Below are positions 10,488 through 22,427 of a stretch of DNA of 64,000 nt, in pieces. This stretch comes from Hortaea werneckii (lineage: Eukaryota; Ascomycota; Dothideomycetes; Mycosphaerellales; Teratosphaeriaceae), in contig JBAOKB010000048.1 of assembly GCA_037044905.1 (NCBI GenBank), positions 186,001 through 250,000 of the forward strand. The letters are read 5' to 3'. Under the pieces are notes generated by a model. That model ran no database searches and was not told the origin of the DNA. It saw only the letters and a program-made list of their open reading frames with translations. The position numbers and the translations under genes are program-made. The first letter of the stretch is position 1, and the number at the start of each line of letters is the position of its first letter.

Positions 10488-11823
10488 CGAGGGAGACGGC
10501 GACGGCGGGGAAGACGGGTGGTGGTGGTGCTGCTGCTGCTGCGTAGACAGGCTGGCGGGCGGGACGGTGTAGGCCTCGCTTCGGATGGAGGAAGAGCAAA
10601 GGAAGAAAGGGTAAGGAGGTGAGATGCTGCGCTGGCATCCGATGGTGATGGGTCTTCTTTCTGCCGTGATGAAGCATCTGAGAGTGGAAGAGGAGAGGGG
10701 AAGCGGTTTTTCTTCCTCTCGATGTCGGTAGATGATCATCTTTGCTGTTACCCATTACTCGGCGTTCGCTGGACGACGCATGAGGTGAAGGGGTTGTAAT
10801 GCGTATGCCAATGCAACATTAGTGTAGATCAAACTTATGAAGATTGAGCAAAAGATTGCAGCGGCCCTGTTTCATGGTCATTAGATGTTGTCGTGATCTT
10901 CTTCTTCTCGCTTTTCTTTTTACTTTGTTTTTTTTGTTTTGTCCTCTCTTTTGGTTTTTTGGGGAAAGAAGGAAAAGAAGGAAAAGGAAAAAGGAAAACA
11001 AAAAGAAATCAAAGAGAACCATGGACTTTGGAACAAAATTTCATACAGCACGCTCAGCGTTCATCAAGAAAGACCGCCCCTCTCTTTCTCTCTCCATCCA
11101 ACGCCGTTGCCGGAAACGACGGCGGCGGCGGCGGCGGCGTCAACGCTGCTTTTCTCAACAGGAAAATGAAACCCCAAAAAATATCAAAAAAGGAAACAGA
11201 AGGAAAAATCCCAGATGTAGTCGCCGTACACGCATTCTCGAAAAAACGATCGCGGTTCCGCCCCCCTTGCGTCTTTTTTCTCTCCTCTTCTTCTCCAGTC
11301 GATCCGTCCGTCAGGCTCAAAAACACTGACTCAACTCGCACACACCAGCTGGGGGAAACGGATATCAGTCTTCCCCATAAAACCCACCCAGACCCACGAG
11401 CCAAGTCCCGGCTCCTGCAGCCCCATCTGCGCACAACTTGGCGGCAGCACCTCTGATGATAAATAGATGATGGATATCCTGACGGTTGAGGAGGATATAA
11501 AGGCAACGCCGACCATTTCCTTTCCAAAACCAGAAATTAAGAATCCGAGCCCCCTTTAAAACGCCCATAACGACCTGCCCCTGCATATGTTTCCAGCGGA
11601 CCTGTTTTTTCGAGTGGGAGATGATGATGATGATGACGGTGATGTGATGGTGATGAAAAAAAGAGGCATCCACATTTGACAAAAAAATTATTCGGGGGTA
11701 TATTACGAAGATGAAGATTGGTTGGTTTTATCCAGCTCGTCAAGAAAGAAGCAGCTATGGCAGCCGCGGACCCGTCAAGAATGGGCTCGACCTCAAGGCT
11801 TGTGATCCCTTTGGTGGCAGGCA
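10488..11823. other. Convergent intergenic region, sugar transporter / homeobox gene
   Basis: About 1.3 kb between two stop codons. It contains T-rich and A/G-rich runs around 10900-11030, a (CGG)n-like patch near 11120-11135, and simple ATG/ATC repeats near 11620-11650. ORFs here are low-complexity and were not accepted as genes. Confidence 0.5.
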
Positions 11824-14096
11824 CTAGTGGTGCTGCTGCTGCTGCTGCTGCTGCTGTCCAAGGTTGGTGGGATCGATGGTTCCATACATGCCCATGTTGT
11901 AGTCGTGAACACTGTTGTGGTTGGCCAAGGGACTGTGGTTGTACATGCTTTGCTCGTCGGACATGTGCTGCATCTGACCCGGGCTGGAGTACATCTTGGA
12001 ATCCTGGTAGAGCATCCCGTTCTCTTTGGGGCTTTGATACATCATTGCCGGTTCTTGCGACATCTGCGAAGGCGTCGAGAAAGCTATGCCGCTGTCTTGA
12101 TGCTGTTGCTGTTGCCCCTGCTGTCCTTGGTTGGCCTGGAACACCATTGGACTTTCCTGCGACTGGTAAGGGGGCACATCGAATTGGAAGTCACTTGTAG
12201 GTCCTTCTGGTTGGATTGGCAAAGGTTGACCATGTGCAGCAGTAGGTGACTGGAAGTCAAAAGGTCCATTCGGTAGTGGTGAGTTGAACTCGTCAGTCAT
12301 AGGGCTTCGGAACGGCAGTTGCATCTGTTTGTTGAATGATTCCGAGAGGTAGATACTGTCATCGCCAAATTGTGAAGAGTCTCCTGGCGTGCCAAAGACG
12401 TCAGCGCTCTGACTCCGGCCTAAGCCATTCAAGGGCGGCGAGTGGTCTGCAATGACAGGGTCACCGTGATGACTGGCAGCCGAGAGAGGAGTGTTGCTGG
12501 TACCAATCATTGTCGCAGGGTCAACTTGCAAGAAGCCATTGTGAGTTGGTGTGCTGAATTGAGCTGGCATTGACTCGCCGGATGGTGCTGATGTGAACAA
12601 AGCAGGCGTACCGAACTCACTCGGCGAGTTCGCAGTCGTTGCCGACATGGTCCATGGAACGGCAAGTTCATGCCGTAGCCAGCAGAAGTGTCAATGCTCA
12701 GGCCTGGATTCGTTGGCGCTGGCGCGAATTGTGGCGGCTGGTGCTGAGGAACAGGGGCGAAGATGTTGGGGTCCTGCATGATGGGCTGGGCAGACTGTGG
12801 CTCGGACTGGATGAGGAACGAAGGCATCGGGTGTCGAAGCATCGAAAGATCAATGGCCGCGGGCACAGACCTGCTCCGCTGGCGCTTGTGGCCGCGTGGT
12901 CCCGGCGGGCCCATCAATCCGAAGTTGTTATCCTGGTGCATCATGGGTGGAGGGTGGTGTGGGTGCACCAGGTGATTCGGCTGACTTGCTGGTGTCATTG
13001 GAGAGACCGGTGCTGAGACAGCGAACTGGTTTGGATCGAACATGTTCTGCATGTTGTGGCGGTTCTGGTATGATTCCAAAGACACCAGTTTCGCGAGTTG
13101 CCCACTCAAAACCTTTGACGGTCCGCCAAGGTGGTGAACCATGACCTTGGTAGCCTGCTGCTCCTCGGTGAAATCGCCACACTCGTAGAACCCGCCACTT
13201 CCAGAGCTGTCCATGTAGAACTTCGGCGGCCTGGTGAGCTCGATAACAAGGCCTCCGGACCTCTGAGATGCGCCTTCGGCAGCCGCAATCACGTCACCCT
13301 GTTCCAGTGCAATGTTCTTGATCCATGCAAACGGATACTCGATCTTGTAGCCAGCGTTGTCGTTGTTGATATAATACGTGATGCAAGCTTTGTCCGGAGA
13401 ATAGAAGATCACCAGGTCCATCGTACTTTGTCCAACTCGACGCCATGTGCCAACCGACAGTGATCTGCATGCAAAGTGCTGGATAACGACTTTGCCGTTT
13501 GAGTTGTCACTGTTGAGCATCATGGCACCTGCACCGTACGGACCAAGACCTGAGGCTGCTCGACCAAGCATGTTACCTGGCATACCTTTGCCGCCGGCAC
13601 CGTAAGCCTGCATAGCAAGGTATTGCCTCATCGAGTCAGGGATAGTGTCACAGTCCTCTCCACTTTCGATGCTCCGCTTCGCAATGTTTTTGATTTTGCG
13701 CGCCTGCCTAGTGTCAGTCGTACCTTCCTTAATCTTATGCAACGTCCAACCTCACCTGTTCTGGAACCAAATCTGTACAGACCGCTCCGTCATGTTGATT
13801 TCGTCTGCAATTCGCTCGCGTACCAACGCTGTCGGTGTCGGGTTCTTGTTGAACTCCACTTCGAGGGTAAGGAGCTGGTCTTGTGTGGCCCGCTGGCGCT
13901 TCTGGTTCTTCTGCTGCTGCGTGAGGGTGCTCTTACGCGGTGGTCGACGCGCAGCATTCATGCTGGTGGGTGTGCCGCTTGGTGGTGGCATCGATATCTT
14001 GCTGTCTTCTTGTTTTACTGGGGACGAAGGGTCTTCCATGGAGCTCGGCTGCGAATGCGGCCGTGGCAGCTGCGGCGGAGGCATTACGTCGGCCAT
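11824..14096 (-). CDS. Homeobox transcription factor (one apparent frameshift)
   Basis: Exon 1 is 14096-13756, then a 48-nt intron (13708-13755), then one long exon to a TAG at 11824; about 740 residues. Residues around 60-125 form a homeodomain: a basic arm ([22 protein letters not shown]), helix 1 [21 protein letters not shown], helix 2 [11 protein letters not shown], and recognition helix QIWFQNRR, which is cut by the intron and continues QARKIKN. A conserved region follows ([23 protein letters not shown]), then a long domain with [23 protein letters not shown] residues, Pro/Gln-rich sequence and a terminal Gln tract of eight pure CAG codons. Near 12649 the frame must change by one missing base, linking ...MNLPFHG to [13 protein letters not shown]. 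Presumed nuclear DNA-binding regulator of the Pho2/Hoy1-like fungal group; targets unknown. Confidence 0.85.
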
Positions 14097-15918
14097 GTTG
14101 ACGACGCAAGCTTGCTCCGTCTATGTGTTGTAACAATCGGAAATTCGTTCGCTCGTATCGCGCTACAATTGTACGAGGGCAATTGAGGGTCGTTGTCGTG
14201 AAATCGGACGTGAGAACTGCCAGCCGGTGGTGAAAGCACCTGGAACACTCACTGGTGGAAAGGGATGCCTCCAGCAGTGAGGTTTAAGCCGTGTGTCCAG
14301 CGGCCAGGTATGGTTCGGAAGATATGATTGATTGGTGGGTTGCCACAGGCTGTATGCAAATAATGGGACACCCGTAACTCGAGCCCGGCAGTCGTTGGTG
14401 CGTGGGATGTCGTCAAAGGAGCACTATGGAATAAAGAAACGGGAACGCTGCCCAATGAACGACTCGGCGCCGGAAGGAGTGACGGCTACCGGAGAGGCAA
14501 TGAAAGAAAAGAGAGCGTGTCAGACAGGCAGCACCAAAAGGAGTGATGATGCTGCGCACTGGCGATCGAGGAACAAGGGCGGAGAAGGGGAGGAGGACGG
14601 TGAGGTGACCACGATGGAGAGATAGGGACGAAAGCAATCTCTACACAGGCCATCCGGGAGAGGAGGCGGTCTCTCTGCCTTCTGCTCCTCTGCTCCTCTG
14701 CTCTCCTGCCCGGCCCCTTGAAGCGCGCTACAACCCGCTTAGCCTTTTCCGTCTGCCTTTTCGCGCGCACGGGCCGCCCAAAGTACGGGATCCCTGACCG
14801 GTCTTGTTGTCGCTCCCCGCCTACGAATCCTCCGATTCGCTGCGCCTACACAGTAGTACTTGGGTCCTGAGCCAAGGCGATGATCCCAGACTGACTCCTG
14901 CTCGCTTCGGGGTAAATCGCGTGCGCGTGAGCCCCAGCGGCGTTTACGTCCCACGCTGCCACGATCGTCGACAGCCTCTTCGAAATTGCCCATGACGGCA
15001 AGCGTGAACACATGCAATAAGTGCAAGGCAGAGGTTGGCGGCGGGGACCGCAAGACTGTACACACATACCCATTGCGACGCAGGACGCACTCTGATACCG
15101 CCGGCCGGAGCGCTTCTCGAGACGTGCGACAGGAACGTGGTCATGCCTCCTCCCAGGAGGCAGCCCATCGAACCGCCTTCTCGAACCGCCTGACCTTGGC
15201 GTGCTCGGTGGGGGCGGCCGAACTCAAACTCCCGCTACCGGCCTCTTCCTTGCTCCGACTGCTGTTGCCCGCCGCGCTGACCGCTCGCGAGCACACAGAG
15301 GACCACTCATCAGCCCCGAGCTGCGTCCGCTGGTCTGTCATCGCGTTTAGACGAGCCGCACAAGTGGAGTCGTCTGCGTGATGCAGGTACAGCTGCAGGA
15401 CGAAAGTCTGGCTGCGACCACCTCCGCCCGGATGCAACATGGAAGCTTTTCGGGACCTGATAGGACAGCGCGATAAGGCGCCCGTGAGGCTAGCTTCAGG
15501 TACACCCGCCTGCTTATGCTCCACCGAACCAAAAATGGACGACACCCTTGATGCAAAAAAGGCAATTCTTATGGACGCGCGGGTTTCACGTCGTCCTATA
15601 GCAGACCGACGCCATATATGAGTCCCGAAAGTCACCCGATCTACGATTCCCCTTTGCAAAGCAATTGTGTGTAGGATAATGAGCAGCTTCGAACAGATTG
15701 GGAAGGGAGATTCGTTTACGCGCTTCACGTGCGCGAGCAAAGAACGTTCGCAGGAAAGCTATGCAGTCATCACGCGTCCATCACGCGGAGAGAGCTCGAT
15801 AGACAATGCTGATAACGACTAACGGACCATATCTGCAGCGCACGTTCCCATGCAGCCTGCACGTAAGAGGAGCTCGACAGGGGGAGAGCATCTGGTTCAC
15901 AAGCTTCCTAGGAACCTC
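14097..15918. other. Long upstream region of the homeobox gene
   Basis: About 1.8 kb. Several ORFs overlap on both strands (for example 15141-15740 minus and 14986-15381 plus), but none shows domain-like sequence or a convincing splice structure. Long upstream regions are common for regulatory genes. Nothing further could be supported. Confidence 0.4.
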
Positions 15919-16783
15919 TCACCCAAAGCTTCCGGGCTGGTCTTGGATATCTTGCGGGTTTTCCGGTCGCAGCACAACATCCTCCTGTTCCCACTCGCTG
16001 CTCCACTTCACGTATCCCCCTGTGCGAGACTCAGCCCCAACTTCTTGCGAGGCCTCGATTTTAGCCTCGTTGTTGCCCGTAGCTTCGAGGTGCCAGTCAC
16101 CAGGTAGGTCGGTAGGTTTGACCTCAGTTTTCAGTAAACTCCCCCTTGTCCGCCGCTTCTGGCTCTTCTTCAATTCCTTCCCGACGCGTCTCTTTGTTTT
16201 GGCTCTTGCAGCTGGCCCCATCCCTTGGGTAGTCGTGACGGCAACATGGCGTTCTTCTTCACATTCCCGTAATCGTGCTTCGGCCGCGTCAATTTCCGCC
16301 GACAGGTCTGAGGATTCTATGAAGCTCCAGAAATTCAGAGCCAGGTCGCTCTTGAGGCGGTCGATCTCGTTGCGTATCGCTTTGGACTTGGCGGTGTACT
16401 TGGATCGAAGCGCTACATGCTGGCAGCTTGCGCATAAAGTGTTCAAGCGAATAGTCGCGCATGGCCGTGGATGACATGCCTTTCGCCCACCCACTACACC
16501 CACTAGGAAGCGCTTCACTTTGGGAGTCGTGAAGCTGCCTAGGCACCTGCTAATGGGCACATCGAAGAAAGTGGTCGCAGCTGTACTTGTATCGTTGAAT
16601 TCGGCACATTTTGTTTGCTTATTAGAGCCTCTCAGGTCGATCGCGTTGGTATTCAAGAGCCTGATACTAGGTCGGTGACACACGGTAGCTCCTTCCTTCT
16701 TCCATGTTAGCATGCGCAGGCAGCAGTCCCAGGTGCTCGGATCCTACCTGTTGCTCTTCATCACCACAAAGCAACTGTGTCAT
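15919..16783 (-). CDS. Hypothetical protein with Cys motif and coiled coil
   Basis: A 264-residue open frame runs from ATG 16713 to the stop at 15919. A better model may add a 12-codon first exon (16783-16748) spliced over 16747-16696 (GTAGGA .. GCTAAC .. AAG), bypassing the ATG at 16713; phase is kept. The protein has a Cys/His cluster (CHPRPCATIRLNTLCASCQH) that could bind metal, then a charged predicted coiled coil (SKAIRNEIDRLKSDL ... AEIDAAEARLRECEEER), a Lys/Arg-rich segment (RAKTKRRVGKELKKSQKRR) resembling a nuclear localisation signal, and an acidic Trp-containing end. I do not recognise the family. The ORF length, composition and splice signals suggest a real but lineage-specific gene. 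Confidence 0.55.
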
Positions 16784-18122
16784 TGTCACCTTTCTGCTCC
16801 CAGTGTCGTCTGATTCTGCAATGTTTCAGAATTCGATGAAAGAAGGGAAGAGCTCTGGGCGTCAAAGAGAGCTTGCAAACTTGGGTTGGCGCTCCTTCCC
16901 TGTTCGTGGACTGAGTGGCGTAGGCAATACCTCACACTAGCGTTGAAGCATTCACCCGCGTATCTCGATTGTTTCCTCCCAACGAACGTTGAAAGCATAC
17001 TTCAGATTGGTTGCATTCACAGGACTTACAAGATAAACATTGGCATTGAAGGTGGTCATAAAATTTTAATACACCGGCAGTCGCAATAGCCGCATGGGTG
17101 GCCTCTACCAAGCCCGACAATCTACAATGCCATCAAAATGAGGAGCAGTAAATGCTGCTGGGTGCTGGGGATATCAACCTCAAAAGTTCTCGATCACAGA
17201 AGACTCGTCACGAACAGATGATGTGTCTTTATCTTTGGCCTTCAGAAACGCAATGGCTGAGGTTGGTCCTTTCGATGTCTCATTTGAGCTCGAAAAAGGT
17301 GCTTCAGTGAAACTCGGATCCCAAAGTCCACCAGCCATCGTCTTGTTGGATGCAGAGGCCTAGGAACAGTCCAGGGTCCACTTTACACAGCAGAACATGC
17401 ATTCCAGTAACAGGGCTTAGAAACCATTGAGACGACCTAACGTCAATCCACATCCATCGTACCGGCTGATCCAATTCACTCCCAGACGTTCAGTCTCAAA
17501 TGATTCTCCAACACTTCAGTCAAGCAGTCAGCGGCTCGTCAAGATGGGCCTCGGTCGCAGGGTCTGGAGGTCCTGATAGCAGTTTCGATCTACACCCTGA
17601 CATGGCCTAGGAAGCTTGTGAATTCGTGCCTGCGCTCGGATGAAGTGAGCAGTTGACAAGACGGCAAGTCACATTATGTCAACGCTGTGGTCTCAAAAGG
17701 TACGAGCCAAAGAGGGGTTGGGAAGAGTTGGGAGGATGGGGTCACTGGCTTCCAATATTCCAACGAATAACATGTGTTGTGAGAGTGGTTCTCACTCTCA
17801 GGAGATCGAAGCCTTGTTACCTTACCTTACAGACAAAGAATGTTTACTTGCCAAAACAGGTAAGTGAAAGCAGTGTGCTTGCATCAAGAACGAGATGCTA
17901 AACGTGTCTCTGCAGAAGGCTTACCGATTGGCATCCGCTAGCGGCCGTGCGAGGAGACCAACCAGAGAGCGCGCAGAGATCAATGTGCAGCCGGTCTGTG
18001 CATTCGCGTCACCCCCGCGCGTCGCGTTAAACACTTGCCCTACTCACGTTGCACGCCTACCATCTCAAGTCCTCCATGCTACTGGAGGAATACACCATCG
18101 CAACGTAATACTTGCTTACACG
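16784..18122. other. Upstream region of the DNA polymerase delta gene
   Basis: About 1.3 kb between divergent genes. No accepted ORF. A GC-rich patch near 18005-18030 contains overlapping CGCG and GCGTC elements, loosely similar to the ACGCG core bound by MBF-type cell-cycle factors; this is weak. An in-frame ATG at 17895 would extend the polymerase by 76 residues (see findings). Confidence 0.4.
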
Positions 18123-21100
18123 ATGCCGGGTGTGGTCGCTCAAACTTCGCCTCAGGTGCCAAATAAAAGGGCACTCCAAGAGGCACCCGTTTCACGCCGG
18201 AATCAGCAGATGTCGCCATCAAAGAAGCGAAAGCTCGAGAACGATGGCACTCCGAAGTTCAAGGCGCTCAAGGCCAACGGTGGCCTGCCAGGATCAAGCC
18301 AGCCAAAGAGCCAATTTGAAGAGGAGGTCCTGGAGAAGCTCACACAGGACATCGAGACGCTGAAGCAGAACAACACGGAGAAGGACCAGCACTGGGCACG
18401 ACCGAGTCTAGATGACTTCAACGAGAAAGAAGACACCTTGACCTTCCAGCAAATTGAGGCTGAAGAAGGTACGCTACACGGCGGCAAGACGACAGTCAAG
18501 CTCTTTGGTGTGACGGAGACCGGCCATTCGGTCCTGCTCCATGTAACAGACTTCCTACACTACCTCTACGTTGCAGCTCCGGTTTCTTTCACTAGGAATG
18601 ATTGTGAACCTTTCAAGGCATTTCTCGAGAAAAGCCTCGGGCAGCATCAACCTGCCATATACTCCGTGCAAATGGTGATGCGGGAGAACCTGTTTGGCTT
18701 CCAGGGCAACCAGAAAAGCCCTTACCTCAAGATCACAGTGACAGACCCTAAGTTCATACCTCGTCTAAGGACAACCATTGAGCAGGGCAATGCCAACTAC
18801 AAGGGTCTCTGGAAAGCCGCGGAAGGTGGCATTCTTACTTTCGACAGTATCCAATATGTCCTGCGTTTCATGATTGACACCGGCATCAAGGGCATGTCGT
18901 GGGTCTCGATCAATCCCGGGAAGTACCACATAATTCCACAGCGCGATACGCACAGTTACTGTCAGATCGAGGCGTACTGTCACTACCGCGACATCGTGGC
19001 ACATCCTATCGATGGAGATTGGGCGAAGATGGCGCCACTACGTATTCTCAGCTTCGACATTGAGTGCTCTGGACGAAAAGGAGTCTTTCCGGAAGCGAAC
19101 GTCGACCCAGTCATCCAGATTGCAAATGTGGTGACACGGTATGGAGAGGACAAGCCATTCGTGCGAAATGTCTTCTGCATGGACACATGCAGTCTGATTG
19201 TCAATACTCAAATCTTTGAGTTTGGATCGGAAGAAAAGATGCTGATGGCCTGGCGTGACTTTGTCGAAGAAGTGGATCCCGATGTCATTATCGGATACAA
19301 CATTTCCAATTTCGATTTTCCCTACCTGCTAGACCGAGCAGCGCATCTGAAAGTCGGCCGCTTCCCATACTGGACCAGGCTGAAGAACGTAAAGAGTCAA
19401 GCAAAGGAAACGAACTTCTCAAGCAAGCAAATGGGAAACCGAGATACTAAAGCGACTAATACCAACGGTCGTTTGCAGCTTGACCTGCTGCAGCTTGTCC
19501 AGAGAGATCATCATCTGCGGTCATACACACTCAATTCTGTATGTGCCCATTTTCTGAACGAGCAGAAAGAAGACGTCCATCACACGATGATCACTGAGCT
19601 CTACAACGGCACACCGGAGTCACGGCGACGTTTAGCTGTATATTGCCTGAAAGACGCTTATCTCCCTCAGCGCCTCATGGACAAACTTATGTGTCTGGTC
19701 AACTACACAGAAATGGCTCGTGTAACGGGTGTGCCGTTCAACTATTTGCTTTCGAAAGGACAACAGATCAAGTTCATTTCTCAGCTGTTCAGGAAGGCGC
19801 TTGAGCAGCAACTTGTCATTCCAAACCTGAAGTCCGAGGGCACGGACGACCAGTACGAGGGTGCGACCGTCATCGAGCCGACAAGAGGTTACTACGATGT
19901 ACCAGTGGCGACACTGGACTTCGCCTCTCTGTATCCTTCGATCATGCAGGCTCACAACCTCTGCTATACCACACTGCTCAACAAGAACGCGATCGAGAAG
20001 CTGAATCTCCGGAAAGATGAAGACTACATTCAAACGCCGAACGGAGACCTGTTCTGTACGGCGAAGGTCCGGAAGGGACTTCTTTCCCAGATTCTGGAAG
20101 AACTTCTTTCGGCTCGTAAACGGGCAAAGAAGGAATTAGGGGTCGAGACCGATTCATTCAAGAAGGCCGTCTTGAACGGTCGTCAGCTAGCCTTGAAGAT
20201 CTCTGCGAACTCCGTTTACGGTTTGACAGGTGCAACCGTCGGCAAACTGCCTTGTCTCGCCATCGCGTCCTCCACTACCTCCTATGGACGACAGATGATT
20301 GAAAAGACCAAGGAAGAGGTCGAAGCCAAGTACACGATCGCCAACGGGTACAGCCATGATGCGCAAGTCATCTACGGTGACACCGACTCAGTCATGGTCA
20401 AGTTTGGACCTAAAGAGCTCGCGACTGCTATGCAGCTCGGAAACGAGGCCGCGGAATACGTATCTGCCAAATTCATCAAGCCGATCAAGCTGGAGTTCGA
20501 GAAGGTCTACTTTCCATATCTGCTCATCAACAAGAAGCGATATGCCGGTCTTTTTTGGACCAAACCGGAGAAGTGGGACAAGATGGATACCAAGGGTATC
20601 GAGACGGTCAGGAGAGATAACTGCCGATTGGTGCAGACGGTCATTGAGACAAGTTTGAGGATGCTTCTGATTGACAGGGATGTTCAAGGGGCACAAGAGT
20701 AAGCCTACCGCCATTTCACAATCCGCTGTTACAAGGCTGACCGATTTGCAACAGCTACGTGAAGGAGACCATCTCGGAACTTCTTCAGAACAAAGTAGAC
20801 ATGTCGTCCCTTGTCATTACAAAAGCGCTATCCAAGTCCGACTACGCCGCCAAGCAAGCACATACCGAGCTCGCAGAACGCATGCGCAAGCGCGACGCTG
20901 GTTCGGCCCCTGCGCTCGGTGACCGAGTGGCCTACGTCATGGTCAAAGGCGCCGCTGGCTCCAAGGGGTACGAGAAGTCAGAAGATCCCATCTTCGTCCT
21001 GGAGAACAACCTCCCAATCGACACGATGTACTATCTCAACAATCAACTCGCCAAGCCACTCGGCCGTATCTTCGAGCCCATCCTGGGCGAGAAGAAAGCG

Positions 21101-21493
21101 CAGTCCTTGCTGACGGGCGAGCACACGCGGTCCATCTCCGTCGCGGCGCCGACCATGGGCGGACTGATGAAGTTCGCGCAGAAGACGTCCACCTGCCTCG
21201 GCTGCAAAAAGCCGCTGACTTCCAAAGAGGAGCGCGACGGCGCGGTAGGCTCCGAGTGCTCGCACCGGTTCGGCGAGCTCTACCAGCGCAGTCTGAGCAA
21301 GCAGTCCGAACTCGAGGTCCGCTTTGCGAGGCTGTGGACCCAGTGTCAGCGCTGTCAGGGCAGTATGCATAACGAGGTCATTTGCTCGAGCAGGGACTGT
21401 CCCATCTTCTACATGCGCATGAAGGCCAAGAAGGATGTGGAGGAGGCCGGCCGTGAGCTGGGGAGGTTCGATCGTGATGCCGTGTTATGGTAG
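18123..21493 (+). CDS. POL3: DNA polymerase delta catalytic subunit
   Basis: Two exons, 18123-20698 and 20755-21493 (56-nt intron, GTAAGC..CAG), 1,104 residues, the usual family length. It is a B-family polymerase with 3'-5' exonuclease. Seen in order: Exo [11 protein letters not shown] (D312), Exo [12 protein letters not shown] (D398), Exo [13 protein letters not shown] (D511), motif [12 protein letters not shown] (D599), motif [14 protein letters not shown], and motif C YGDTDSVM (D753, D755). The C-terminus has two Cys clusters, CLGCKKPL...CSH and CQRCQG...CSSRDC, the second being the CysB site that holds a 4Fe-4S cluster and binds the B subunit. An N-terminal PSKKRKLE is a likely nuclear localisation signal. 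It copies the lagging strand and acts in repair. All catalytic residues are intact and no frameshift occurs. The start at 18123 gives the usual [11 protein letters not shown] N-terminus. Confidence 0.97.
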
Positions 21494-22427
21494 GCTTTTC
21501 ACGCGTCCGGTTTGATGGAGAGGGTTGTCGGTTTCGGTTCGATGCGTAAAAGGACTATATAACATTGCAGTGGCGGCGTTGGCGCACGGGGGGAGTTGTT
21601 GGGATGCGACAAATTTGTGTGAATATAGTTACTCTGGCCTGTTCGGGCCCTCGATTCGCAATGCGACGATGTTGTCCAAGAATCAATATGGCGTTCGACA
21701 GGCTATATGGGGCCAATCTCAGTCGTCGTATTTTGCGTTCGTGCTGGCCTTTCAAGTCTTCGTCTTTCCCGCCAGCACCTGCAAACCTGGTACTTTGCCT
21801 GCTAGGGTTGGCTAGGGTTGCGTTCCTTCCCGAAAGGGAAGAGTGTCCATCGTGTATCTTCCCGTCTCGATCATGTCCGCGAGCTGCATGAGCATGGGTC
21901 CGCAGGGATGCAGTGTCTTGCTTAAAATCTGGAGCACGTTGAAGACCCGTCACATCATGATTTGCGAGAAGTAGTGTTCTACCGGGAACAATAAGCATAC
22001 TCCCACTCACAGTTCAGACGCTAATGTCGGCCAGGGTTCATTGTAGTAGCTTTCTTGTTTTCGCGGCAATCAAATATCATAGAGATCACTTGCCGGCCAT
22101 GGAGATGCACAGCGTATGTGCTGGGCCACATGATGGTATGCACTTACTCTCACTTTTCAGCATTCTCTCTATACGTGCCTTTCCCGGTGGCAATGGGCAG
22201 GACTGGTCAATACGTCGACTCGTACTAGTCCAGAGGCCAAGCCAGCTGGCGCGCAGGATTGCAGAAAGCACATTGCACAGCACATTTGAAGAAGATCTGG
22301 TGTCTCACTTAATACTTTACACATATATAAACATTTGTCCTATCTTCACCAAGTCCCAGACCAAGGGACGGCTCGCCGCCGAACCAAGAACATACCACCC
22401 AGTGCAGGACATCTAGAATCTCAACAT
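21494..22427. other. Convergent intergenic region, POL3 / mL38
   Basis: About 930 bp between two stop codons. ORFs on both strands are short and without recognisable motifs. No RNA gene or repeat was seen. Confidence 0.5.

Noticed and set aside
10235..10546. Separate 103-codon gene at the end of the sugar transporter
   Set aside because: It overlaps the last intron and exon of the transporter; its only plausible part is an alternative transporter tail.
15141..15740. 199-codon minus-strand ORF
   Set aside because: No domain, no coding-like pattern and overlapping ORFs of similar length on the other strand.
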